From contig JALUTQ010000007.1 in NCBI GenBank assembly GCA_032718865.1, positions 2,108,001-2,172,000 of the forward strand: 64,000 nt of DNA, given 5' to 3'. Positions 1 to 9,020 of the stretch are shown one piece after another (position 1 is the first letter of the stretch; the number at the start of each line of letters is the position of its first letter). A program made the translations under genes and the position numbers. A model generated the notes under the pieces. It searched no databases. It saw only the letters and a program-made list of their open reading frames with translations, and had not been told where the DNA came from. This DNA is from Tilletia caries. Its lineage: Eukaryota > Basidiomycota > Exobasidiomycetes > Tilletiales > Tilletiaceae.

Positions 1-738
1 AGTAGCCCTTTCGAGGGACGAAACCCGGATTCGGACGGCGTCCCAATCGGGATGTACCCTCCCTTCCAAGCTCCAGTTCGCGAAGGGACTGTTCTCTCCA
101 AAAGTTTTGTGAGATCGTTCTGGGGCTTGGAAGGGTTGGGGTGAACTACGGGGCGTCGTTCCGTTCATCCACCCCGGTGCCCTCTCTAGACTCGGTCCCC
201 TTTCGGCGTAGTGGCATTCCTCCGAGGGGGAGGGTCAACAATGTCGCTGCGTCTATCGAGCGCCTCTCTGCCTGATCCGCATCCCTCGGGTGTGAGGTGT
301 CACCCGGGGGAATCCCCTCAATGCGGAGAGGAGAGGCGCGAGACCCTTCGGGGGTGAGTACCATCTTCCTCTGAACTCATCTTATCACCCCACTGTGTTG
401 ACTAATGTGATCTCTCCCTCTTGGCTGTCTCGTTTCTCATGCTCTCGCCGCCGACACCGTCCCCGTCTCGCTCTCCTCCTCGCCTTTCCTTGGTCGCCCG
501 TCGCCGTCACCAATACTAACACCCTCGGCCTCACCCTCGACATCGACCTCGCCTTCCCCTCCGACCTCATCTTCCACCCTGACCTCGACGACCTTTACCC
601 ATTCCGTCGTCACTCACTGTCATCACCTGCCCTGCTCGAGACCGCCCACCCTTTCCGGTTTCTACTCCTCCCCATCCGGCCAGGTGAGTCCTCACATCGA
701 GTCTTCCATGCAACGCACTAACCCTTGTGAATCGACCG
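1..738. other. left edge, no firm gene; pyrimidine-rich leader
   Basis: No convincing gene. Positions 1-141 are open in frame 1 up to a TGA at 139-141 and could be the tail of a gene entering from the left. Positions about 400-682 are extremely pyrimidine-rich on the plus strand and almost free of AG, as expected of a fungal promoter or 5' leader. Intron-like signals occur (GTGAGTACC near 354, TTGACTAAT near 396, CAG/GTGAGT at 683 followed by CACTAAC near 716), but I could not join them into a sensible reading frame. Confidence 0.4.
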
Positions 739-1093
739 ATGAGCTTCAACGAATGTATCTCGGACCTTGACACTGCAATGCATCACCATCATCAATCATC
801 ATATCATCCTTCACTGTCTTCATTTTGCGCGATCCCTGCCTCTTCGCCCTCATCGAGTCTGGATGTGTTTGATGGAGTGGTGCTCTGGCAAGGAAAGATT
901 CGGCGAGACAAGCCTGAGCTCGACGACGACGACGAGGTGCTCGCTGTCGGGAACGTCAAGCAAGAGGTAAGGTCGGGTCACCATGAACGAGGGTTCATGC
1001 AAGGTTCCATGCGATTGCAACAAACGATCCTGACGAACATGCCCCGACGAGGACCCCGACGAGGCAATGGATGTGGGGCTGGAAAATGGATGA
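739..1093 (+). CDS. short hypothetical protein, two exons
   Basis: Not recognised. Reading from ATG 739, exon 1 runs to 966, where a GTAAGG donor follows a GAG codon. A CCTGAC branch-like site leads to an acceptor at 1051, and exon 2 (1052-1093) stays in frame and ends in TGA. The 85-nt intron and the summed length (270 nt, 89 aa) are consistent. The protein has a His-rich stretch near the start (HHHH), a Ser-rich middle, then an acidic tail (LDDDDEV ... EDPDEAMD). ATG 727 is an in-frame alternative start. The CT-rich stretch upstream fits a leader. It could also be the last exons of a gene whose 5' part I cannot see. Confidence 0.3.
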
Positions 1094-1190
1094 TACTGTT
1101 CTTGCTACATGAATCCTTCGCCCCGTCGCTGAGAGGGTCTCCTCCCTCCTTCCCCCCTCCCGGGACGCTCACTTGCTCTCGAATCATCGT

Positions 1191-1418
1191 CTACGAAGTG
1201 AGCAAAGTCGATCCAGCCTTGAGTGGCCGTGGAGGTGGCACCGCAGCAGCCGATTGCGCCGCATCCGTATAGTTCTCCTCCTCGAACGCCCGCTGCGGCA
1301 TGGTCGGTGCCCTGGACAATGTCGACTCTGTCCTGGCCCCTGGCCCGGGCCCGACGTTGGCATTACCGAAGGAGGTGCTGCTAGCAGACGACGGAGGAGG
1401 AGGCATGGTGAATGACAT
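1191..1418 (-). CDS. short hypothetical protein, Pro/Ser/Ala-rich
   Basis: Not recognised. An open frame of 75 codons starts at ATG 1418 after a pyrimidine-rich stretch and is convergent with the preceding small gene. It is rich in Pro, Ser, Gly and Ala, with an acidic patch (FEEENYTD) before a Pro-rich end. It looks like the disordered end of a fungal regulatory protein. Upstream exons on the minus strand are possible but none could be joined with confidence. Confidence 0.22.
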   Translation of the reverse strand: MSFTMPPPPSSASSTSFGNANVGPGPGARTESTLSRAPTMPQRAFEEENYTDAAQSAAAVPPPRPLKAGSTLLTS

Positions 1419-2406
1419 CGGAAATAGAGGGAGCCGAAAGGCGGAAGTTGAGGGACGCTGATGTTCGCAAGGTTGTGTTGACGCTGAAGTCCCGGCTCGG
1501 GCTGGAGGGCTGCATATATGCTGCTATACTCGAAGAGTCGAGGATGGGGAAGCCAATTTTGAGAAGGGAACACCTGAAGTGAGCGACGTGCCAGATGCAG
1601 GGCCGACACCAGGACCACTCGCTGCAAAGGGCGACGGTGCGGAAGGATGCCCCAGGGGCATGTTCACCCGAAGATGCAGGCGCATTAGAAGGGCGGGACG
1701 GGGGACCTTGATGAGGGTACCCGGCGCTGATGAGGGTTAGGGTGATCGGGGCGCAGCGAACCAACTGCTACGAGAAGAGGGTTAGCCAACCGCGAGCGAA
1801 GAAGGGCTCATCATCGTCCGGGTACGTCGCCGACGTCGGGCGGACGCTCGCCTTCGGAACCCCCCCCATTTCTGTTCTTCTATCCAGGGCGCCCACGGCA
1901 CGGTCCTTACGTCGAAGTTCCGTCCCTGCAGTCCGAGCTGAAACGCCGGCCCCGAAGGTAGTTCGAGCAAGCCGTACAGAAGTGCTGTCCACGATCGACA
2001 AATCGGCCGGAGGAAGTGACGAGGTGCTGGGCAGGGCATCCGGGGGAGGCGACCGTCGACGGGAAAGCCGACGCTGAGTCGTAGTGGCGGTGCGGGAGGC
2101 TACATTGGGTCAAGCTGAGGGATCAGACAAAGGGCGGAGGGCAAAGGCAGGGCCAGGGAAAGGAAGAAAAGAAGAGTGTGAGCGCAAAGGGGCAAAAAAC
2201 GGGAGGAAGAGGAATTGGTCAGCTTCGGAAGGAGGGGAGAGCGTATGTAGAATTCATTCGGCCGCAATTCCCCATTCATACATACCTCGAGTCGATCCAG
2301 TCATGATGTACAACACATGCGAATTAGAAATTTTGCATGATACGTTCCTACTACTAGATGCAAACCCCACAGACCGCAGCTCCAAGTCCTCTCTCCTTCT
2401 CTGATG
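1419..2406. other. no confident gene
   Basis: Several overlapping frames of 60-130 codons exist on both strands, but their composition is Arg/Ser-heavy shadow sequence. No splice chain links them and no domain is recognisable. I see nothing firm here. Confidence 0.4.
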
Positions 2407-2555
2407 TCACATCTCGCCCGGCGTCTTGAACCGAAGCAACGCCCGCTCTCGCGCGAACTTATGTTCGACGATGGGTTTCGGGTAGCCCAGCCTCTTGAAC
2501 GCGTCCTTGTCCAGACGGCCGTAGGGGTCGTGGATCCTATGCCCTTGATATTCTG

Positions 2556-2609
<54 letters not shown>

Positions 2610-2765
2610 GAAGAAGGGGGGGGGGACGAGGGAGGTCAGTTTTCTTCTGCTGCATGATGCCATACGTTCAGACACGTTCGATTTCCTTGCTTGGGGTCCC
2701 ACGTACACGCAGCTCGGGCACCCAGTGGCGGATGACTTCTCCAATTGTGACGTGGGGTTGAAAAT
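2407..2765 (-). CDS. small spliced gene, 3' two exons only (unknown protein)
   Basis: Two exons join cleanly on the minus strand: 2765-2676, then 2552-2407. The intron (2675-2553) has a GTGTCT donor and a TTCCCAG acceptor. The joined reading gives a charged, plausible globular C-terminus (motifs HVTIGEVIRHW, HDPYGRLDKDAF, YPKPIVEHKF) ending in TGA. Exon 2765-2676 follows an intron 2859-2766 that begins with a perfect GTAAGT donor. The exon before it could not be fixed: the only frame that would fit contains a stop, so it may be a leader exon or have another acceptor. The style is reminiscent of a small mitochondrial protein, but I cannot name the family. It is divergent from the exonuclease gene to its right. 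Confidence 0.4.
2559..2605. repeat. (GA)n / (CT)n microsatellite
   Basis: About 23 uninterrupted AG dinucleotides. On the minus strand this is a CT tract just upstream of a CAG acceptor, so it forms the polypyrimidine tract of the intron of the small gene at 2407-2765. Confidence 0.95.
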
Positions 2766-3003
2766 CTTGGGATGGGGGAGTAAAAGTGAGGGGAGGGGGG
2801 GCACATCAGCAAAGGGGGGGGAGTAGGATCATCGTCGATCGTAAGGGGAACATACTTACCTCAACAAAGGGAAGGAGAGAGGGAGAGAGAGTGAGATGGT
2901 CGCTGCATAGCAACAACGACTTCTTCCTCAAGATTTTTGGGAACACCGGCCGCCTCGACTCGAAGCTCGACGGTCAGACGCTCGCATCTGGAACGGCTCG
3001 CTG

Positions 3004-6000
3004 TTGGATTTGGTCGGAGACGCGATGCCGAGTTCCGCATCTCTGCTTCCCATCGGATGTCGCGCGGCGTCGCTGTCTGCGGCGGGCGTCCGGACGCCGG
3101 CTCGGGGCCTGCACACATCGGTCGCTGCGACTCTGGATCGTCGTCAGCAACAGCAGCAGCATTCTTCGCACTCGAGCAACCCTAGCCGACGTGGCACCTT
3201 CGCAAAGAAAAGCCCGCAGCACAATCGGTCCCGACGAGATGGCGACGTCGGCGCGCGCGGCTGGGTCAAAGCACGCCCGGTCACTCTCGCCTTCACCAAA
3301 CAACAATTGGAGCAGATTCGAGAACGGCAGGACGACCTCGACCTCGACGCGCATGCTCGAAATCGCGCGGTGGAGGCCCAGTACGAGACTTCTCGCCCGC
3401 GCCATGACACTGCAAAGGGCACTCTTAGCGGCTCCGGTAGCTTGACCGCTCCGGGCGCGGAGCAAGGCAATACGTCGCCGCTCCGACCGGGCGACTTCGC
3501 AGAGACCCGCAGGTGAGCTGCCGTCACGTTCCAGCTCCTTGTAAAGGTGTCAAACATCTAGTGACTTACCTTTTTCCTCCCTACCAAACATCGCAGATCC
3601 TTCCACACTGATCTCATCTGCATCTTGCCGCTTCCTCAGAGGCTCGATCATGACGGCCGAGCCTGGGTATGCGCCTTGACAATCACAGGCGGTGTGGAAT
3701 TATACCGCGAGACAGACATCATGTTCCGCATTCCGGAAGCTGTCAATACTCAGCTCGCAGAGAAAGCAGGACCCGTCGAGGGCGAGCTCATCTGGATGGC
3801 AGGACCAGACTCGGAGCCGACTCCAGCAGACCAGTTCGAATTGGCCTCGATCGATAGAGACGTCCTCGAGGCTCGATCTATCATGGTGGCGCACCTCCGT
3901 ACGATCAAGATGGCCCGTGATGACGAGATCAGGCGTCTACTCCCAGCTTTCCAGCGAGAGTTCTTGGTTGGGGATCACAAGCCCAAATCGGCCTCCCTGC
4001 CATTCGACCCGAAGGGGAAGCGAGTCGCCATGGTCGACCGTCCCGATACTTACAGCTTAACAACTTGGGAAGCTGCAGAACGCCTCCACAGGCAGTCACC
4101 TGTACCTGCAACAAGCACGGAGAAGCAGGAACCCACCTCGAAAGATAGTCCATCGACTCCCAAACGAGGTACTTCCCATGCCAACTTGGCCGCCTCCTCA
4201 GGGCCTTCAGCGATCACGCTCTTCGCCACACACAGCCTCTTGATGGCTCATCCTGAGCGGTACATGGCAGATGGGCAGCATCATCGGTCCTCTCAACGGT
4301 TCACCAGGCGAGCCAGCAGCGAACGGGAAGCTTGGCTTCAGATTCAGCAATGGCTCTCTGCAGAGCAGCAATCGCAAATGACAAGGCCGAAGGTCCCCAA
4401 CACACAGCTTCCGGCACGCAGCGCTTCAGCGACCTCTCCGTCGGCAGGTACCGTTGGCCCCATCGAAGCATTCTGTCGTCGAGCCCGGCTTGTGCAAGAA
4501 GGACGGAACCAAATACTGGCGGAACTCCAGTCCCGGACGCCTTTGGTCGACGGTTCGCCAACTGCCCTTCCGATACCACGACTTCCAACAGACGTACCAT
4601 CAGCATCTGTGCGGGACAGTCTTGAGTGGACTAAGGACGATCAAATCATCTTGTCCTTCCTCAAGTCTGCCCTAGGGTCCCGTCGAACAATTCAAACTGA
4701 CTTGTTCTTGAGCATTGCGATCACCATCGTCAAGCGGGCTGGCGATGTTCCCAGGTTACCTCCGTTCGAATATTCGAATATTCTACATAGCACCACAGCG
4801 ACAGAGCAGGAAATTCGGCAGGTTCAGTCAAAACGTTCCGACGCGGCTGCCAGAACGGCCCATGTCATTGGCCTCCATAGCCCGGCCGACTTGAGGCCCG
4901 GACCCGACCTGAGTTCTTCCCTTATCACTCGGTTCTTAATCAGCATTGGGGTGATTCCTCCTTGGTACAACTTGCAATCCAACGATGTGGTCTTGCGAGG
5001 CCTCATGAACACCCCAATTTACCCCACCGCGGACGGATCATCTACTGCCACCTCAAGCTCGCCTCAACGATACGCGACGCTCAACGCGGATGCTGAAGCA
5101 GTCCATCCGCACGATTTCGGCTCGCTCCCGGTCTTCATCATCGATGATGCAGGAGCACATGAGCTTGACGATGGGATATCGATCGAGGCTACTTCCCAGC
5201 CCAACGATTGGTGGGTGCATATCCACATCGCGGACCCGACAGCGATCTTGCGTCCCGAAGACCCACTTGCAATGCACGCCTACCGCCAGCACAACACCGT
5301 CTACTTTCCGGAATGCACATATCCCCTCCTACCCGACCCGGCCCTCTTGGATCAAGTTGACATGGGCAGCTTCCGCCGGCGCGCTGCTTCGTCGGATCAA
5401 TCGCAGCGCACACTGACTTTCAGTGCCAAGATCAATGACCAGACGGGCAAGGTCTCTGAATACAAGGTTGCTCCAAGCCTTGTTCGGAACCTCAAAGTCT
5501 GCACCTATCAGCAAGTCCAGAAGATGTTCGACGGCTCTGACGATGACGCGGGGCTGTTCAGCGGCGACGATCGGACGAACCTGAAGGCGTTGCGCAAGAT
5601 TTCTGTTACCCTTGGCAAACGACGCATGGAGGACGGATATTTCACTACTTCTGCCACCAGGTCGGAAGTCAAGGTCTCGCCTCTTCCCTTGCCCAAGGAA
5701 GCGGAAGATTTGACCCGACCGCACGTTTTTGCAGGCTTTCCTCAGATCGACTTGCATCTGAACAACCCGCCCGTCTGCCTTCCTGGCTCAACGTCCGAGA
5801 CGTTGATCAGTGAGCTGATGATATTGGCCGGGCGCGTGATGGGTGCATGGGCCCAAGAACACGGGGTGGCAGTCCCTTATCGAGGGCAGATCTTCGGCGA
5901 CGAGCGTGCGGCGGCGCATTCACAGGAGTTGCTCCAGGACATCCTCCGACGACATCGGGATCCTGTCACGGCCATGCTGGACGCGGGCGTGGTGATGAAA

Positions 6001-6624
6001 CTGAATAAGCTCATCCCCAAGACGGCTCTTTCCATCCGACCTTTGGTGCACATGTCCATGGCGATCCGACTGCGTCCACCTTCATCCAGCGACGGAGACG
6101 TGCTGAGCAACTCGGGCTACGTGCAGTGCACCAGCCCGTTGAGACGATACGGGGACTTGTTGGTCCACTGGCAAGTTCGTGCAGCACTTGCAGCGATGGC
6201 CAAGGGCAAATCACCGACCGCCAACCTGCCGTGGCAGGCGGAAGCCTTGCAGCCCGAGGTGGACCGTCTGCTGCAACAAGGCAGATGGCACCGAGATCTT
6301 CAGCGCTCGGCCGTGATGTTCTGGACATGCCTGCACATCTCCCGGTTGCTCAAGCTCCAAGCCGAAGGTCGGCACGACGAGATCCGGGAGCAAGATCGCA
6401 AGTTCCTGGAACCTGCTCCTGCCTCGGTCAGCTTTATGCATCTCCGGGCGCTGAGCGGGATGGATGGCGACACGGCCGTGCTGGCCCATGGTCTGGGTGT
6501 CCAGGCCGACTGCGAGTGGAGTCCTTTGGAGGCGCTGCCCCAGTTGGGCCAGCAAATCACGGTCAAACCTATCTATGTCAAATTTGCTGGTCTCCGCTCG
6601 CGCATCGTCGTCCGCCGGGTCTGA
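3004..6624 (+). CDS. DSS1: mitochondrial 3'-5' exoribonuclease, RNase II/RNB family (DSS1/MSU1-like)
   Basis: Two exons, 3004-3512 and 3597-6624 (1178 aa); the 84-nt intron keeps frame. The N-terminus looks like a mitochondrial presequence (basic, Ala/Ser-rich, RGLHTS near residue 35). A long middle part is followed by an RNB catalytic domain from about residue 680. There the metal-binding Asp cluster reads IDDAGAHELDDGIS, followed by HIADPTA, and later YVQCTSPLRRYGDLLVHWQ, the typical end of the RNB core. A short S1-like tail ends in RIVVRRV. By homology to yeast Dss1 it should be the nuclease of the mitochondrial RNA degradosome, working with a Suv3-type helicase; that partnership is inferred. 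In-frame ATG 3025 is an alternative start. The 3' end is duplicated downstream at 7.7-8.1 kb. Confidence 0.9.
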
Positions 6625-7699
6625 GGCGAACGACTCGTTGCCGCGGTCTATGTACACCTACCCACCCTCTCACCACTCACTTAGAACTACGCCTCCTCAA
6701 TTTGCGGATGCCGAGAGGCGCTGCTACGGTCGCAAAGTAATGCAACGCGAATCTTCACAGGAAAGACCTCACATGTCATACCTTTCCAAAAAGACCTTGT
6801 TCTAGCATGAGAAAGGAACAAAGGGTGTACAAACGACACAAAGGGAAAGGAGTTGCAGAACAAAGGGAAGGTTTGCCAGAACAAAGGGAAAGAATTGCCC
6901 GAACAAAGGGAAGAGAGTCGTCGGTCAGAGAGACGGTCCCCTTTTGTCTCCCGGTCGTGATTCTCGTTGCACTGCCAGATCTTCGGCGGCAGTAGGAGCT
7001 GCGAAGTGATACCCGGACAGCATTGTCCAGGACGTTATCTCGTCGCTGAGGTAGCCTAACTTTGACATTCACACTCGACCACACCGCAGAGGATGCGGAC
7101 GAGCTCGTAGACCTGACGCGAGGTCGCCAGTCGCCACACCGACTCAGTTCACTCAACTTGTCAAGGCCTTAAGGCTTGCGGTCGGCGTCAACTTCAGCCT
7201 TGCCGATGAATGCTGCGTTCATGTTAGCGAACTCAACCGATCCTTCCCTGCTGAAGTCCTGGAAGCCGACTGCTTAGCTTGAGCTGGACCTGGCGGGAGA
7301 GAATGGTCTTAGCAGCAATCTTCAAGGACTGAATTCTGAAGCGTTATAGCATCAAGGACCGACTGGTATCTTGATGAAGCCAGGCGATGACAACAACAGA
7401 GACTTGTCCCATTCAGAGCTGGGCAGTGGAAAGCAGGATGTCAATGATGAGCGAGACATAAAGGCTGACCAAGTCATCTTCTACTCACGCAACATGGATG
7501 GAGATACCTTCGGCTGCCGGAGAAGATTGGGATTTGGGAGGGAGAAGGCCATTCATGAGGTCAAGACCGAGCTTGTTCTCAACGGAGAAGGAACAGAGGA
7601 TGATGTTCGATGCGATGCAGGTATGGCCGCAGTTCACCGTCGTGTCCCAGAGCGGTAGGGTTTCCACGCTGACGGCCAACTTGCCTGCGAGCTCGAGAG
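6625..7699. other. intergenic, no gene seen
   Basis: The 3' flank of the exonuclease gene. Apart from a short tandem repeat (listed separately) I find no long open frame, splice chain or RNA gene. Confidence 0.5.
6826..6922. repeat. short imperfect tandem repeat containing AACAAAGGGAA
   Basis: The core ACAAAGGGAA recurs about five times at roughly 22-bp spacing, alternating with TTGCAG/TTGCCAG/TTGCCCG spacers. It lies about 200 bp downstream of the exonuclease stop codon and has no coding potential. Confidence 0.8.
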
Positions 7700-8060
7700 T
7701 CGAGGGTGGTGAGATTCGGGAGCAGGTTCGCAAGTTCTTGCAACCCGCTCCAGCGCTCCTGCATCGCTCAGCTTTACACGCTTCTCCGGTTGTTGGATGG
7801 CGACAGGTCCGTGCTGCGTGCTGCCCAATGGCCTTGATGTCGAGGCCGACTGTGAATGTACTTACATCGTATGGAGTTCCTTGTTGGAGAGTCTGCCCAG
7901 TTTGGGGCAGTCGATCACGGCCAAGCCTCAGCTCGTCAAACTTGTGGCCCTCCGCTCGCTGCGCATCGTCGTGGAAAGGTTGCTTGCAAGTGGTGGTAGA
8001 GACATCGTCGTTCGTCGGGTCTGAGGCGAACGAGATGCGTTGCCGCGGTCGAAACCTTAG
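7700..8060 (+). pseudogene. decayed copy of the 3' end of the DSS1-like gene
   Basis: This stretch can be aligned by eye to 6379-6655. Shared landmarks in the same order are the GAGAT-CGGGAGCA segment, CGCAAGTTC, GGATGGCGACA, AGGCCGACTG, ATCACGG, CTCCGCTCG, GCGCATCGTCGT and CGGGTCTGAGGCGAACGA. The copy includes the stop codon and about 30 bp of 3' flank (CGTTGCCGCGGTC), so it arose by DNA duplication rather than from a protein-coding exon alone. The reading frame is broken by several indels, and about 36 bp are inserted before the last codons, partly repeating the ATCGTCGT motif. No catalytic part is present. Confidence 0.85.
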
Positions 8061-9020
8061 ACCAGATGTCCAAAATAAGAGATGAGGCATGTCGTTAAAG
8101 AACGCACGCACGCGGGTACGGCATCGCGACGTATACTCAGCGGGAAGGGCAGAGCATGTATGGAGCCCGGCATCTTTCTGCTTGGCGATACGAAGCAAGG
8201 TTGGGTGGCGAGTGATCATTTGTCGCTGCCTGATTCGAGACTTCGAGCACCTCCTGATGGAATGCCGCTCCCAACGGTCGACGACCTTCAGAAATTCACC
8301 ACCGCAGCCCTCACGCCTCACGCCTTACGCCTCACATCGCAGCAGCATCAGGCGAAGCGGTCGCGGGTCCTCCGCCCCAGACGACATCTTTTCCGCCCTG
8401 GACTGGCTGAATAATTCGATGCGGAGATTCTGGCTCACCGTTCCGTGGTTCCACAGTTCATGAATCTGCCTTGGCTCCAATGCCAGTCCCTGAACGCCGA
8501 CATGCTCAGCGCCCGCCTACTGGTCAGAGTCGGCATAGGCTAGCGCTTCTATTTCGGTACGTTCATACGAGTCCGCTGCGTGGAACGGATTACTTGCAGG
8601 GCTGACCCTCCTTGTCTGGGGAGGCAGAGGCAGAATTATTTGTGTGTGGGTACGCAGGCGCGCCTCACAACACAGACAAGGCTTGATCTGAGATCTGACT
8701 AGAGTAGAAGGGGCGAGTACGTGTAGACCTGCCTCCAGAATGTGTGGCCTCGTGAGCTTGAGGCCGGACCGAAGGTAAAGATAGAAGAGTCCTTGTCGAG
8801 CTGGACGCACTGGACGCCCCCTCGATCTGCTCAATCCTTCTTTCTTATCTCCTCCTCCTCCCCTGCTCTCCGTGTTCCCTTCTCTTCCTTCTTCCCTACC
8901 TATTGCCTTCACTATCTTTTTATTAAACTCCACACTCCTTTCTCTTCAGCATTGACATCCTTCCACCTCAGAGTATCGCCTATATCTCCAACCCCCTCAA
9001 AACTTTGCAGCAGATCCAGG
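8061..9020. other. intergenic region and pyrimidine-rich leader
   Basis: No gene recognised. A small cluster of CCTCACG/CCTTACG repeats lies near 8309-8336. From about 8820 to 9000 the plus strand is strongly CT-rich, a typical fungal 5' leader for the gene starting at 9021. The frame of that gene stays open upstream to 8742, but the composition there is leader-like, so I start the protein at 9021. Confidence 0.5.

Noticed and set aside
412..682. Open Ser/Thr/Pro-rich frame that looks like a fungal low-complexity exon
   Set aside because: It has no ATG and no acceptor AG before it. The whole stretch is simply pyrimidine-rich, so any forward frame reads as Ser/Pro/Leu.
2974..3465. 163-codon minus-strand ORF opposite the start of the exonuclease gene
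   Set aside because: It is a shadow of the exonuclease first exon, which has the mitochondrial presequence and the consistent splice junction.
7485..8321. 278-codon minus-strand ORF over the decayed DSS1 copy
   Set aside because: The plus-strand homology to the DSS1 3' end explains the sequence; the antisense frame has no domain or splice support.
8742..9020. Upstream extension of the 9021 gene in the same frame
   Set aside because: The stretch is CT-rich leader sequence giving a Ser/Phe/Leu-biased translation; ATG 9021 fits the switch to coding composition.
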